Shown: positions 52,275 to 62,613, counted from the stretch's first letter. The stretch: 64,000 nucleotides of DNA from Fundicoccus culcitae (GCF_024661895.1 NZ_CP102453.1:1860001-1924000), one strand, 5' to 3'. Notes: a model not told the origin generated them from the letters alone. Numbers and translations are program-made.

Positions 52275-53387
52275 TTATGAGGGTTCGTCTGATGATACTT
52301 GTGATTCATTTGATTCATTAGTAGTTAGATCTTCTGCTTGACTATGACTTTCTTCAACACTTTCATCTGTAGCACTACTATTCTCACTACTATTGACTTG
52401 TTGAATAGGTGTAATCCGCTCACCTAATATTTGTTGTATGTCTACTTCAATAGCTACTTCACTTTGACTAATACTTCGGATATTCTCAGGGACATTAATC
52501 ACCCCAGTGACAATGGCTGTTTCCGTTAAACCCGAAACATCCACCACAACATCTAGAACACCTAATTGATTAACCAAATCGGGTTCAGCTACTATTTCTA
52601 CTTGGTTAGCGTCAGCAAAGGAATAATTGTAACTAAATGTTTGTAAGTTTTCACCACGCGGACTTATCCTTAAAGGTATATTGACCCTTTGCGGAACAAC
52701 TTCAATATCAACTTGGATTTCGCCGGTTGATGTATTAACGTCTAATAGATTATCATCTTCATCTAATATTTGTAATCTAAATTGAGCAGAAAAACTTTCT
52801 GACATAGGCTCTTCAGAAACGATACGAATGATAGCCTGCTTAACATTTTCAATTTTAGCACTATCTCCTGTTAATTCCACTTCACTCGGATCCATAGTCA
52901 CATGGGATACTTCATAACCTTCAGCAATCGTTCCATCAACGATTTCATACTCCACAGGCACTGTAATGGTGGCTTTACGCGAAAGTCTTACAATCACTTG
53001 AGAAGGCGAAATTTCATAATTAATATCTTCTGGTAACCCAACGGCTAACAAGCGGATGGCACGTGAGCCAGTTGGTAAGTTAGTTAAATCTTCTGTCTCC
53101 ACGCGGAAGTTATCAATGGATAGCTGACTAATTAAATTACGAGGACCTGTTAGTCGAATAGCCACCGTATCTGGTAACCCACTAATATACAAGTCATCAT
53201 CATGTTCGCCTAAAAAGACGGGAACATTCGAAATCGTCTCACTAGAGTCAACACTAGCAAATTGTTGATTGCTTGCGCTTTGGAATTGTTGATTATTCCC
53301 ACTGGTGACAAAGACATAGAGTAATAAAGTAAATAAAAGAGCGACACCTCTCACTACCCAAACATTGTCAAAGGATGGTTTTTTCAT
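52275..53387 (-). CDS. cdaR: YbbR-domain regulator of diadenylate cyclase
   Basis: The 370-residue protein has one N-terminal membrane helix (VALLFTLLLYVFVTSG) and about three to four extracellular YbbR repeats (for example VPVFLGEHDDDLYISGLPDTVAIRLTGPRNLISQL). The C-terminus is a Ser/Glu-rich tail. It modulates CdaA from outside. It overlaps cdaA by 4 bp and precedes glmM by 42 bp. Confidence 0.92.
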   Translation of the reverse strand: MKKPSFDNVWVVRGVALLFTLLLYVFVTSGNNQQFQSASNQQFASVDSSETISNVPVFLGEHDDDLYISGLPDTVAIRLTGPRNLISQLSIDNFRVETEDLTNLPTGSRAIRLLAVGLPEDINYEISPSQVIVRLSRKATITVPVEYEIVDGTIAEGYEVSHVTMDPSEVELTGDSAKIENVKQAIIRIVSEEPMSESFSAQFRLQILDEDDNLLDVNTSTGEIQVDIEVVPQRVNIPLRISPRGENLQTFSYNYSFADANQVEIVAEPDLVNQLGVLDVVVDVSGLTETAIVTGVINVPENIRSISQSEVAIEVDIQQILGERITPIQQVNSSENSSATDESVEESHSQAEDLTTNESNESQVSSDEPS

Positions 53388-54235
53388 TGGTCATCCCCCC
53401 TTTGTTTAAAGTTGGTATTTAAATAACTACGTATGTTCTGTATCAACCCTTGATCTCTTAGTACGTCTTCTTCTTCAAAGAGGTATTTATTTAAAAGAGT
53501 TTCTAAATCTGCTTGGGATAAATCCCGATGGAATTCACCTTTTTTAACAATACTGATTGCGCCAGTTTCTTCTGAAATAACCAAGGTCATGGCATCTGAT
53601 ACTTCGCTTAAGCCAATGGCTGCGCGGTGTCTGGTCCCTAATTCTTTAGGAATTTGATCGCTCTCCGACAGCGGTAAATAGCCTGCTGCTACGGCAATCC
53701 GATAATCTGAAATAATAACGGCGCCATCATGTAGTGGCGTATTAGGAATAAATATATTAATTAAAAGTTGGCTGCTTATTTGTGAATCCAATGAGATTCC
53801 CGTTTGAATGTACTCATCCAAGCGGTCTTCACCTTCAATGCTAATCAGTGCTCCGATTTTTCGTTTCGACATGTAATTGGCTGAAACAATCAAATCTTGA
53901 ATCAAATCTTGGCTTGGGTTATTCGGGGCAGGTCGATTTCTAAATAAGTTGCGTCCTAAAGTCTCTAGCGCTTTACGTAATTCTGGCTGAAAGACAATCA
54001 TCGTCCCAACAACACCCCAAGAAATAACTTGATCTAAAATCCAATCAATGGTTTGCAGTTGCAAAACGGAACTGACGAATTTTGCAAAGATGATGATGGC
54101 TACACCTTTTAGTACATTAATCGCTCGCGTCCCTCTAACATACATCAAAAGCTTATAGATGATGTACCATACAATAGCAATATCAATTAATTGAATTATC
54201 GGGCGATTATTTAAAAATTGTGTTAACCAATCCAT
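53384..54235 (-). CDS. cdaA: Membrane diadenylate cyclase CdaA
   Basis: The start MDWLTQF at 54235 follows AAAGGATGG; an in-frame ATG at 54262 lacks a site. The 283-residue protein has three membrane helices and a DisA_N domain with LHDGAVIISD and GTRHRAAIG, the catalytic motifs. It makes c-di-AMP from two ATP. c-di-AMP controls potassium transport and wall homeostasis. It starts the cdaA-cdaR-glmM operon. Confidence 0.96.
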   Translation of the reverse strand: MDWLTQFLNNRPIIQLIDIAIVWYIIYKLLMYVRGTRAINVLKGVAIIIFAKFVSSVLQLQTIDWILDQVISWGVVGTMIVFQPELRKALETLGRNLFRNRPAPNNPSQDLIQDLIVSANYMSKRKIGALISIEGEDRLDEYIQTGISLDSQISSQLLINIFIPNTPLHDGAVIISDYRIAVAAGYLPLSESDQIPKELGTRHRAAIGLSEVSDAMTLVISEETGAISIVKKGEFHRDLSQADLETLLNKYLFEEEDVLRDQGLIQNIRSYLNTNFKQRGDDQ

Positions 54236-54327
54236 CAGATTACACCATCCTTTCTGTTCCACTAATTTATTATATCATAATTGACCTCAAGTCTAAAAAC
54301 GGTAAATGGGTTACTTTTATAAAAAAT

Positions 54328-54573
54328 TTAATGTTCATGGTGATTGCGACTTAACGTAAAGTGATCCGGCACCGGATCAAAGCCGCCTTTAACAAACGGA
54401 TTACACCGCAAAATACGTGCGACACCCATTGTAAATCCTTTTAGGGCACCATGTCGTTCTAAGGCAGTGACCATATAGGATGAACACGTTGGCGAATACC
54501 GACAACTAGGCGGAAAAAATGGTGAAATCGCTTTTTGATAAAATTGAACGATTTTAATTAAAATAAATTTCAT
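54328..54573 (-). CDS. yidD: Membrane protein insertion efficiency factor YidD
   Basis: The 81-residue protein has the YidD hallmark [19 protein letters not shown] and [19 protein letters not shown]. It helps YidC-type insertion. It follows the TVP38-like gene by 13 bp. Confidence 0.93.
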   Translation of the reverse strand: MKFILIKIVQFYQKAISPFFPPSCRYSPTCSSYMVTALERHGALKGFTMGVARILRCNPFVKGGFDPVPDHFTLSRNHHEH

Positions 54574-54586
54574 TGAGGCTCCTTTT

Positions 54587-55195
54587 CTAATTAATCAACA
54601 AATCGGCGAAAAATTTAATCACATTAGAACTTAAAAAGGTAAACACAAAAAGTGAAAGCGGTCGGTAAAGGGCGACTAGCATAAAGAATTTATTGAACAT
54701 CATATTAGACATACCAGCAATCATACAAAAGATATCATCAGGAAAAATGGGTAAAACAAAACCTATTTTTAACAATCTGGTGAAGCCTGGTCCATCATTC
54801 ATTTTACCAATATATTTGTCATACTGTTCATCAGAAATAAAGGCTTTAACAAAACCCTCACCAAAGCGACGGCCTAAGTAGAAGTTAATACTAGAACCAA
54901 TTAACATCCCGATACAATTATAAATAAAACCCCACCCATGTCCAAAAACTAAATCACCGACAACGTTCGTTAAACCAAATGGAATGATTGGGTAAATAAT
55001 TTGACTGATTTGAACGGTTATAAAAATAATCGGCGCCCAAATCCCTAAACGAATTAATAAATCACTAAAACCGCCACCCGGTCTAAAATAAGAAGATCTA
55101 GCAATATAAATTGAACCGACAATGGTTAGTATAATTCCAAATATTGTTGTCAGTCGTATTATCTGACGCTTTTTTTCTATCGAAATATCCCACAT
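54587..55195 (-). CDS. TVP38/TMEM64 (DedA-like) membrane protein
   Basis: The ATG at 55195 has AAGGAG seven bases before. The 202-residue protein has five to six membrane segments with the SNARE_assoc motif: [45 protein letters not shown] and [18 protein letters not shown]. The family is tied to lipid scrambling or undecaprenyl phosphate movement; the role here is not certain. It likely shares a transcript with yidD. Confidence 0.85.
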   Translation of the reverse strand: MWDISIEKKRQIIRLTTIFGIILTIVGSIYIARSSYFRPGGGFSDLLIRLGIWAPIIFITVQISQIIYPIIPFGLTNVVGDLVFGHGWGFIYNCIGMLIGSSINFYLGRRFGEGFVKAFISDEQYDKYIGKMNDGPGFTRLLKIGFVLPIFPDDIFCMIAGMSNMMFNKFFMLVALYRPLSLFVFTFLSSNVIKFFADLLIN

Positions 55196-55363
55196 AATAG
55201 ATCTCCTTAGAGTTTTTTTCCTCAATCATAGCGATATTTTCTTTCTTTGACATGCGACGAAAGTCTCAAACTAAACGAAGCTGTTTTATCTTCTCTTCAT
55301 TCTATACTATAATAGAATGACTAACAAATAAATAAATAAATTTTTAAACAGAGGAGCAAGCTT

Positions 55364-56461
55364 ATGTATTCTAAAAAAATCCACCAACTTCAAGCAAAAA
55401 TGCGTGAACATGGGATTAGTAACCAATTAATCAGCGACCCATCTAGTATTAATTATTTTACGGGTTATTTCACACAGCCCGGCGAAAGAATGTTACTTTT
55501 AGTTATTCATGCCGAAGGCAATCAGCATCAATTGTATTTGAATCGTCTCTTCCCATCAGCCAATCTATCAGAAATACAAGATCATGTCATTGAAGTTATT
55601 GTCTATAATGATGGTGAACCTATCTTAAATCAGGTCGCTGCTTCGCTTGCAGAGGGACCAAGTAGCATTGATAAATATTGGCCAAGTCATTTTCTACTCG
55701 ATTTATTAGCCATTGATTCTAATATTCAAGCGGTTAATCAATCGCATTTAGTGGATGATTTACGAGCCATTAAATCACCTGAAGAGCAGGCTTTAATGGC
55801 ACAAGCCTCTCATTATAACGATCAAGCCATGGAACAACTGATCCCCTTAATTGCACAAGGTTTATCTGAGAATGAATTAAAAAATCATTTGGGCGAAATC
55901 TATCTTGCATTGAGTGGGAATAGTTTTTCATTCCCACCAATCATCGCATTTGGGGCAAATGGGGCTGACCCACATCATGAAACAGACGATTCTAAACCAA
56001 CATTAGGCAACTCTGTAGTTATTGATATTGGTAGTAGCTATCAAGGCTATTGCTCTGATATGACGCGGACGGTCTTTTATGGTCAGCCGAGTGCGAAAGC
56101 TTTGGAAATTTATGCGGTTGTGAAACAAGCCAACGAAGCTGCGATTGCTGCTATTAAACCTGGGGTCCCATTTAGTCACATCGATGCGATTGCGAGAGAT
56201 ATTATTACGCAGGCTGGCTATGGAGACTATTTTACCCACCGTTTAGGCCACTTTATCGGTCGCGATGTTCATGAAGCGGGTGATGTGAGTGCCTTTAATC
56301 ATCAATTGATTGAAGAAGGCCATACTTTTTCTATCGAACCAGGTATTTATTTGCCAGGAGAATTAGGTGTTCGTATTGAAGATTTAGTCATCGCAACTGC
56401 AGATGGTTGTAAAGTTTTGAATCATGTAACGAAAGAACCGATTATATTAGATGTGCCATAA
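55364..56461 (+). CDS. Xaa-Pro dipeptidase/aminopeptidase (M24)
   Basis: The 365-residue protein has a creatinase-like N-domain and an M24 pita-bread domain. Metal ligands are visible in VVIDIGSSYQGYCSDMTRT (two Asp), HRLGHFIGRDVHEAG (His) and FSIEPGIYLPGELGVRIED (two Glu). It cleaves X-Pro peptides in the cytoplasm, supporting peptide use. RBS AGAGGAG upstream. A bidirectional terminator follows. Confidence 0.92.
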   Translation: MYSKKIHQLQAKMREHGISNQLISDPSSINYFTGYFTQPGERMLLLVIHAEGNQHQLYLNRLFPSANLSEIQDHVIEVIVYNDGEPILNQVAASLAEGPSSIDKYWPSHFLLDLLAIDSNIQAVNQSHLVDDLRAIKSPEEQALMAQASHYNDQAMEQLIPLIAQGLSENELKNHLGEIYLALSGNSFSFPPIIAFGANGADPHHETDDSKPTLGNSVVIDIGSSYQGYCSDMTRTVFYGQPSAKALEIYAVVKQANEAAIAAIKPGVPFSHIDAIARDIITQAGYGDYFTHRLGHFIGRDVHEAGDVSAFNHQLIEEGHTFSIEPGIYLPGELGVRIEDLVIATADGCKVLNHVTKEPIILDVP

Positions 56462-56487
56462 AGTTTAACTCTATAGCAGGCAAAAAG

Positions 56488-56534
56488 TGAACTTTCAAAG
56501 ATAGCGACAAAATCGCTTTAATTGAAAGTTCACC
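56488..56534. terminator. Bidirectional terminator between peptidase and amidase genes
   Basis: GTGAACTTTCAA and TTGAAAGTTCAC pair with an inner AGCGA/TCGCT stem. It serves two converging genes. Confidence 0.8.
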
Positions 56535-56600
56535 TATTTTAAGCTATTAACGCTTGTCTGATACATTTACCGCGCCTTCAATGAAACTTGTGTGGATACC

Positions 56601-58103
56601 TTATTTCACTACTTCAACCGCATTGCCATCAAGATAACCCGCATCCTCCAGTTGTTGCCCCAACTGAAATAAAAGATATTCTTGACCAATTTTAGCGGTA
56701 AAATGCGCTCCTATCGGCAACTGCCCGGCCTCGGCTTTAATCGGCAAACTAATCGCTGGATGGCCTGTTAAATTTTGCAGTTGCGTAAACGGGGTTAAAC
56801 TTAAACTGGAACGAAACATTTCTAAAATGAGCTTTTGTTGATCATCGCCATCAAAGGCATCCATATGACTTAAATCCTTTGCCATGGCTGGTGTCACATC
56901 TAATTGATGATGTAAAGGAGCAACCCCATTGTTCGTTGGCGTTAACCATAGATCAAACTGATTATCCACAAAGAAAGCTTCCAAATCCACACGTAATTGA
57001 TCCCATAAACTAAGAATTTTAGAGTAATCTGTCGCTGGCACTTTAATCCCTGAACGATAAATTGCCCAGGTTACTAATTCAACATCATCAAGCGTAATCG
57101 GACGTCCCAAAGCCGCTTCAATCGCCTCCATCATCACGACCGTCTCAACACCATTAACCTTATAATATGCTTGAATAGCTTCAATCCCATCGTATTCAAA
57201 TCCTACAGGAACCACCTCATGCCCCAACTCTTTTAAATACATCGCTGTGCGTTCCACCAAGGTTTCTGCTTGAGGATCCAATGGACTCAGATTGGGTACA
57301 CGCATAGAGTAGGCAATTCTCAACGGCCGATCTAAAGGAACTAGCTCTGTTTCAGTCATTTTCGGTAAATGAAACGGGCTGGTTAGTTGCATGGTATGAA
57401 TGGCTTTAAATAACTCAAAGGTATCCCGAACCGATTTACTAACGGCAAAATTAACCGAGGCACCTTGCCAACCCCGGTAATTACCAGGACCCACAGGAAT
57501 TCTACCTCGCGAGGGTTTCAAACCAACTAAACCCGTAAAACTCGCAGGAATACGAATCGATCCACCTCCGTCACTAGCCGCGGCAATGGGAACCATACCC
57601 GCTTTAACAGCTGCAGCTGAACCGCCACTAGACCCTCCTGCATTACGGCTTAAATCATGCGGATTATTCACCGCCCCAAACAATTCTGAATCACTAATAT
57701 TTTTATAGCCTAATTCCGGTACATTACTACGTCCCACAACAATAAAACCTGCATCTAAGATTGCTTGTACAAAGTTATCGTTGGCTTCTGCTTTAGCCTC
57801 TTTCAATAATTTTGAACCACCTGCAGAAATATGTCCCTTATGACTTTGGCCCAAATCCTTCAGTAGAATCGGTACACCAAAGAAGGTCGGTAAACGGTCA
57901 ATCTGTAAATCTGTCAGCGTTCTAAAATATTGATCATACTGTTTTGCCGTTGCGATAGCTTCCTCAGCATGAACTACCGTAACCGCATTCAAAATAGGGT
58001 TAACTTTTTCAATCTGTTTTAAAGCTTTTTCTACTAACGCTTCCGCCGTCACTTGCTTAGTTTTAATTTGCTCTGCATAATATACAGCATCTTGGTCGAA
58101 CAC
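56601..58103 (-). CDS. Amidase-signature family amidase
   Basis: The GTG at 58103 lies eight bases after AAAGGAG and is the preferred start, giving 500 residues. The Ser-cisSer-Lys signature is visible: catalytic Lys in [19 protein letters not shown], and the [46 protein letters not shown] block. It hydrolyses an amide in the cytoplasm; substrate unknown. It does not sit with gatB or gatC, so it is not GatA. It is divergent from birA. Confidence 0.88.
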   Translation of the reverse strand: MFDQDAVYYAEQIKTKQVTAEALVEKALKQIEKVNPILNAVTVVHAEEAIATAKQYDQYFRTLTDLQIDRLPTFFGVPILLKDLGQSHKGHISAGGSKLLKEAKAEANDNFVQAILDAGFIVVGRSNVPELGYKNISDSELFGAVNNPHDLSRNAGGSSGGSAAAVKAGMVPIAAASDGGGSIRIPASFTGLVGLKPSRGRIPVGPGNYRGWQGASVNFAVSKSVRDTFELFKAIHTMQLTSPFHLPKMTETELVPLDRPLRIAYSMRVPNLSPLDPQAETLVERTAMYLKELGHEVVPVGFEYDGIEAIQAYYKVNGVETVVMMEAIEAALGRPITLDDVELVTWAIYRSGIKVPATDYSKILSLWDQLRVDLEAFFVDNQFDLWLTPTNNGVAPLHHQLDVTPAMAKDLSHMDAFDGDDQQKLILEMFRSSLSLTPFTQLQNLTGHPAISLPIKAEAGQLPIGAHFTAKIGQEYLLFQLGQQLEDAGYLDGNAVEVVK

Positions 58104-58128
58104 TTTACACACTCCTTTTAATATTTGC

Positions 58129-58155
58129 GTCAACCAATTATATGCTTTGGTTGAC
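58129..58155. promoter_or_regulatory. Possible BirA operator between amidase and birA genes
   Basis: GTCAACCAA and TTGGTTGAC are perfect inverted half-sites. GTCAACC-N13-GGTTGAC is close to the BirA consensus (TTGTAAACC-N14/15-GGTTTACAA). It lies about 55 bp before the birA start. Confidence 0.6.
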
Positions 58156-58209
58156 CAACACGCAACTTTATGTTATTTTCAGTATAACTGAATTGTAAGG
58201 AGTAAACCA

Positions 58210-59208
58210 ATGATTGAAGCTCAAATTCTATCCCTTTTATATAACCATCTAAATCAACCCCTATCAGGCCAAATTATTGCTGACCAGTTAGGTATTAGTC
58301 GTAACGCTGTCTGGAAAACCATTGAACATTTACGCTTATTGGGTTATAAGATTAGCACGCATCATAAAAAGGGTTATCAATTAGATGACGCGATTGGGAC
58401 ATTACACGATAGTCAATTACAAGCTCTTTTGCATCATCAAATACCTAACATAAAGATAAACATACTTGATGAAGCTACTTCCACTAACGACTTAGCCAAA
58501 CAAGCCATTAGCCAGAACCGCACAACGCAATTATTTATTACGCAAAAGCAAACACAGGGGCGTGGGCGTTTAGGTAAACATTTTTATTCTGATTTGGATC
58601 ATGGGCTTTATTTTAGCTTGGCTTTTAAACCTAATCCAAAACATCAAGAATTTATTCCCTTATATACTTTGGCGACAGCTGCTGCCTTGGTTCAAACGCT
58701 TGAAACGTATGTCAATGAAGCTATTGGTATCAAATGGGTCAACGACCTTTTTTATCAAGGCAAAAAGATTGCCGGCATTCTTTCTGAGGCATCCACTAAT
58801 TTAGAAAACGGCGAAGTTGCGTATATTATTATTGGGGTAGGGATTAATTTAGCAGGCAATTTCCAAACGGCTCAAGCAGATGTTCAAAATGTTGCCGGCA
58901 CTTTATTTGGCGAGCAATTACCAAAAGATTTCAACTACAATCAATTTCTAGCAGACAGCCTCATACGCCTTTATCACTACCATCTACAGCTCGATCAAAA
59001 GACCTTTTTACCTTTCTATAATCAACGCTTACTCGGAAGAAACCAAAGGGTCTCTTTTCAAGAAGCTGATCAATCGATGTCAACCGCAATCATTCGATCC
59101 ATTAATGACTCCGGGCACTTAATTGTTGAACAAAACGGCAAAGAAAGAGCTCTAATTAGTCAGCAAATTTCCTTGTCCAGTCATCAGTTTACGCAAAAAA
59201 GGATGTGA
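58210..59208 (+). CDS. birA: Biotin protein ligase / biotin repressor
   Basis: The 332-residue protein has an N-terminal winged helix (SGQIIADQLGISRNAVWKTIEHLRLLGYKI) and the ligase core (EATSTNDLAK, GRGRLGKHFYS, GIKWVNDLFYQGKKIAGIL), then a C-domain. It attaches biotin to acetyl-CoA carboxylase and represses biotin genes when loaded with biotinyl-AMP. AAGGAG upstream. bioY follows 3 bp later. Confidence 0.95.
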   Translation: MIEAQILSLLYNHLNQPLSGQIIADQLGISRNAVWKTIEHLRLLGYKISTHHKKGYQLDDAIGTLHDSQLQALLHHQIPNIKINILDEATSTNDLAKQAISQNRTTQLFITQKQTQGRGRLGKHFYSDLDHGLYFSLAFKPNPKHQEFIPLYTLATAAALVQTLETYVNEAIGIKWVNDLFYQGKKIAGILSEASTNLENGEVAYIIIGVGINLAGNFQTAQADVQNVAGTLFGEQLPKDFNYNQFLADSLIRLYHYHLQLDQKTFLPFYNQRLLGRNQRVSFQEADQSMSTAIIRSINDSGHLIVEQNGKERALISQQISLSSHQFTQKRM

Positions 59209-59211
59209 CAC

Positions 59212-59763
59212 ATGAAAACAAAATCCATGAGCCTCATCCCATTACTAACCGTCTTATTGATTATTTGTTCCTGGATAACCATCCCCATTGGTCCAGTTCC
59301 CATTACCTTGCAAACCTTTGGTGTCTTTTTAATCGCTTTTATTGCGCCGGCTACGATTGCATTAGGCAGTAGTTTGCTATACTTAATCCTTGGTTTAATT
59401 GGCTTTCCTGTCTTCGCTGGGGGTGTAGGCGGACTGGCTACGATTGCTTCACCCACCTTTGGTTTTGCTTTATCCTTTCCAATTGTGATGTATTTTATCG
59501 CTCGTTTTACACAAAATCATCGTTTAAAAACTTTTCCGCAATTTTTTTCATTAGGGGTTCTTGCTAGTATATTTATCTATTTGATTGGCATTCCTTACAT
59601 GATCCTTGCACTACGGATCGTATCATCGATACACATAACGCTAGGCGAAGCTTTAGCCATTGGGATGTTCCCTTTTCTGATGGGTGACACCCTCAAAATC
59701 GCTTTTGCAGCTGCCCTCGCTGTCCGTTTGAGACCCATTTTAAACAAGATGTTAACGCGCTAA
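59212..59763 (+). CDS. bioY: Biotin transporter S component BioY
   Basis: The 183-residue protein has six membrane helices with the BioY pattern: IPIGPVPITLQTFGVFLIAFIAPATIALGSSLLYLILGLIGFPVFAGGVGG and GMFPFLMGDTLKIAFAAALA. It is the biotin-binding part of an ECF importer; the energising module is not in this window. It shares a transcript with birA and so likely is repressed by biotin. It overlaps the ThiZ-like gene end by 12 bp on opposite strands. Confidence 0.94.
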   Translation: MKTKSMSLIPLLTVLLIICSWITIPIGPVPITLQTFGVFLIAFIAPATIALGSSLLYLILGLIGFPVFAGGVGGLATIASPTFGFALSFPIVMYFIARFTQNHRLKTFPQFFSLGVLASIFIYLIGIPYMILALRIVSSIHITLGEALAIGMFPFLMGDTLKIAFAAALAVRLRPILNKMLTR

Positions 59764-60489
59764 AAGCGTTAACATCAGTTTTTTATAGGCCAAAAATTGA
59801 GGTAAAAAAATCAATTCGTCAAAATCATCTTTATCCAAATCAATCGGTATTTCAGCAACGATTTCACCTGGTTGTCCCTTTAAAATAAATATCTTATCAC
59901 ATAAGATGATTGCTTCATCAACGTCATGCGTGATTAATAAGGTGGAAGCCTTGATATGCTGACGATAATCGATAAACCAATGGTGCATCTGTCTGCGCGT
60001 GATAGCATCCAAGGCACTGAATGCTTCATCCAACAACAACCAATCCCGACCAAAAGCTGTTGTACGAATAAAGGCAATCCGCTGACGCATCCCACCACTT
60101 AAAGCTTTAGGATAATAATTCGCCCATTGTTCTAATCCAAACTGCTTCAATAGTTGCATGGCCTCTGACTTAGCTTGTTTTGGCGGCTTACCTTGAATAA
60201 TCATCGGCAGCATCACATTTTCAATAATGGATTTGTGAGCTAGTAACATATCGCGTTGTAGCATATAAGAAACCTTCCCTTGAAGATCTTGACTACCTTC
60301 AATCTCAATCCTGCCTTTTTGTAAAGGTAAGATACCTGCAATCAAATTAAACAACGTCGTTTTACCAACACCACTTGTTCCTAAAATACCAACAGTCTGA
60401 CCTAGGCTAGCTTTTAGAGATATATCTTTTAAGACGGGATACCCTTCATATTGGTAACTAACATTCTCAATGGCTAACAAATTAATCAC
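59752..60489 (-). CDS. thiZ: Thiamine-precursor ABC importer, ATPase (ThiZ-like)
   Basis: The 245-residue ATPase has Walker A GTSGVGKTT, signature ALSGGMRQRIAF and Walker B WLLLDEAFSALDA, the SsuB/TauB/ThiZ class. It ends the operon of DUF77 protein, permease and NMT1-type binding protein under a TPP riboswitch. This points to import of a thiamine pyrimidine precursor. Confidence 0.85.
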   Translation of the reverse strand: MINLLAIENVSYQYEGYPVLKDISLKASLGQTVGILGTSGVGKTTLFNLIAGILPLQKGRIEIEGSQDLQGKVSYMLQRDMLLAHKSIIENVMLPMIIQGKPPKQAKSEAMQLLKQFGLEQWANYYPKALSGGMRQRIAFIRTTAFGRDWLLLDEAFSALDAITRRQMHHWFIDYRQHIKASTLLITHDVDEAIILCDKIFILKGQPGEIVAEIPIDLDKDDFDELIFLPQFLAYKKLMLTLLAR

Positions 60490-61474
60490 CTAAATAGTCA
60501 TTCGTAAAATGGATAGCCTGAGATAGGTCTACGTCAATTAAGTTGTTAGCATACAGCCATTGATAAAAAGCATTCCACCGTTCTTCCTCAATGACCCCCC
60601 ATTGTTGCGGATTACTCGTGTATTGTTCACTCATCCAAATTTGTGAAGCGATCACCATCTCACGTTGATCAGTTAGTTCTGGTGCGTAAGTCATTAATAT
60701 TCCTGCAGCTGCTTGAGGGTTTTCGATGGCATACTGATAACCTCGTTTAATGGCTTGAATTACAAGTGCTGCTTCTTCACCATTTTCCGCTAAATAATCA
60801 TTATTAGCGATGATTACGGGCGAATAGAAATCAAGTTCTTCAGCATAATCTCTAAAATAGAAAAAATTAGTAGGGACTTCCTGGTACTCTGCCATAATAC
60901 CATCCCAACCATAGTAAACCCACGCCGAATCAAACATATTGTTGGCTAAACCAATAATTGAATTATCAGCTTGATTAGGGACTAATTGAACATCATCAAA
61001 ATCGACTTCTTCAAAGGCTAAAATGTGCTCCAACATACCTAATTCAATCGTATCATTCCAAGTACCATAAGTGTATCCCACCATTTTACTTGGCTCTGTA
61101 ATACCTGCATCCTCATTTGATATAATTCCAGACGTATTATGTTCAATAATAGTCGCCACAGCTGTTACGGGTAAGCCAGCAGCTAGCCGGTAGGCTAACG
61201 TATCTTGAAAACTAATCCCAAAAGGCGCTTGACCTAAGCCGATTAATTCAGTCGTACTTCCTTGAGGTGGACGTCTTATGGCTACCTCTACACCCGCTTC
61301 CTCGAAATAGCCTTGATCAAGGGCTACATATAGTCCTGTATGATTCGTATTAGGCACCCAATCTAAAATAATATCGATGGTTCCCTCTGCATAAACGGTA
61401 TTAGGCACTGACAACATAAGGAATAGTGATGCGATTAAAAACCATTTACATTTAGTTATTTCACATTTAAACAT
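60482..61474 (-). CDS. thiY: NMT1/THI5-type substrate-binding protein (ThiY-like)
   Basis: The 330-residue protein has a signal peptide ending VYAEG with no lipobox Cys, then IDIILDWVPNTNHTGLYVALDQGYFEEAGVEVAI, the NMT1 signature. Such proteins bind formylaminopyrimidine or HMP. It overlaps both neighbouring genes by 8 bp. Confidence 0.87.
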   Translation of the reverse strand: MFKCEITKCKWFLIASLFLMLSVPNTVYAEGTIDIILDWVPNTNHTGLYVALDQGYFEEAGVEVAIRRPPQGSTTELIGLGQAPFGISFQDTLAYRLAAGLPVTAVATIIEHNTSGIISNEDAGITEPSKMVGYTYGTWNDTIELGMLEHILAFEEVDFDDVQLVPNQADNSIIGLANNMFDSAWVYYGWDGIMAEYQEVPTNFFYFRDYAEELDFYSPVIIANNDYLAENGEEAALVIQAIKRGYQYAIENPQAAAGILMTYAPELTDQREMVIASQIWMSEQYTSNPQQWGVIEEERWNAFYQWLYANNLIDVDLSQAIHFTNDYLGD

Positions 61475-62264
61475 CTAATTGCCTCCATAAACTTTCTTTT
61501 TTATCTCGATATAACCAAGGAATCGATAAACGTTGAATCAAGTTCGTTACCCACATAAAAAACAAACTAATAGCTGAGATGACAACAATAACGCCAAACA
61601 TACGGTCATAACGAAAAGCATTTTTCATTTGAATCATATAGACACCTAATCCCTCAAAGCCGCCTAACCATTCGGCGACTACTGAACCGACAAAGGCATA
61701 GGAAACACTTACTTTTAAACCACTAAAAAAATACGTCATCGAATTAGGTAATTTAACATGATAAAGAATTTGCCAATGGTTGGCGCCCATTAATTTCAAA
61801 AGCTGAATGGCTTCTTGATCACTATTAGCAAACCCATTTAAAATTGAAATCACCATTGGAAATACGGTGGTTAAAACAACTAAGACAATTTTAGGTGTCA
61901 TATCATACCCCAGCCATAAAACTAAAATGGGTGCAATAGCTACTGTCGGTATGGTTTGAGTAATGATTAGCCAAGGATAGATTGCTCGTCGAATCCATTC
62001 AAACATATCCATCAATATCGCAAAGACAAAAGCTAAAACAATCCCTATAGTTAAACCTAAAAAGGCTTGTGTTAGTGTAATCCGACTATGAAAAAGTAAA
62101 TTTTCCCAATCGTCAATTAATGATCGTCCAATCATTGTTGGTGTGGGTATGATAAATCGGGGCAACCACCCAAGTTTCCCCGCTAACTCCCACAACAAAA
62201 TCAAAGCGACAGCAAAAATTAAGCCAGCATATTGATTAGCGATATTTATTAGTTTTTGCTTCAC
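61467..62264 (-). CDS. thiX: Thiamine-precursor ABC importer, permease (ThiX-like)
   Basis: The 265-residue protein has about six membrane helices and the binding-protein-dependent permease (EAA) loop: LKLMGANHWQILYHVKLPNSMTYFFSGLKVSVSYAFVGSVVAEW. It overlaps the DUF77 gene and the ThiY gene, so the operon is translationally coupled. Confidence 0.87.
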   Translation of the reverse strand: MKQKLINIANQYAGLIFAVALILLWELAGKLGWLPRFIIPTPTMIGRSLIDDWENLLFHSRITLTQAFLGLTIGIVLAFVFAILMDMFEWIRRAIYPWLIITQTIPTVAIAPILVLWLGYDMTPKIVLVVLTTVFPMVISILNGFANSDQEAIQLLKLMGANHWQILYHVKLPNSMTYFFSGLKVSVSYAFVGSVVAEWLGGFEGLGVYMIQMKNAFRYDRMFGVIVVISAISLFFMWVTNLIQRLSIPWLYRDKKESLWRQLDV

Positions 62265-62556
62265 TACTTAGCATCTGCCCTTCTTTGTGATAACGAATTT
62301 TCGTGTTAACAAAAATATTTTCGCCATCTTGACCGGCGACTTCTATCACCCGCGTCAACAAATCCATCAGTTCATGAAAATCTCCTTCAATAGTGGTTTC
62401 AAACGGGCTGACCACAACATGATCCGCTTGCTGGCGAATCATATCAATCACCCGTTCGATAGCCGCTAAACTTCGTGCTTGGTCATCATACAAAGGTAAA
62501 ATCTGTACGGCTAGACTGGCTTTTGGCATAAAAAATAACCTCCCTTTTTTGCACAA
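62236..62556 (-). CDS. Thiamine-binding DUF77 protein (YkoF/MTH1187-like)
   Basis: The 106-residue protein has the small ferredoxin-like DUF77 plan: ASLAVQILPLYDD, HVVVSPFETTIEGDFHELMDLL. YkoF-type proteins bind thiamine or HMP. The RBS GGGAGG is within an RNA stem that should be opened or closed by the TPP riboswitch. ATG at 62529 (MPKASLAVQ) fits that site better than the upstream in-frame start at 62556. Confidence 0.85.
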   Translation of the reverse strand: MCKKGRLFFMPKASLAVQILPLYDDQARSLAAIERVIDMIRQQADHVVVSPFETTIEGDFHELMDLLTRVIEVAGQDGENIFVNTKIRYHKEGQMLSSEAKTNKYR

Positions 62557-62577
62557 AGCGTACGCAAATAAGGCAGG
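62539..62577 (-). promoter_or_regulatory. Ribosome-site-masking hairpin of the thiamine operon
   Basis: On the minus strand CCTGCCTTATTTGC pairs with GCAAAAAAGGGAGG (12 of 14 positions). It buries the GGGAGG ribosome site of the first gene. CTTTTTTGC at about 62589-62597 is also a 9-nt exact complement of the same region. Confidence 0.65.
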
Positions 62578-62613
62578 TCAAACAAGCAAAAAAGCTTGAT
62601 TGATACTATTCCA

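Noticed and set aside
56601-58103. GatA subunit of the amidotransferase.
   Set aside because: No gatB/gatC neighbours, and the sequence fits general amidases better.
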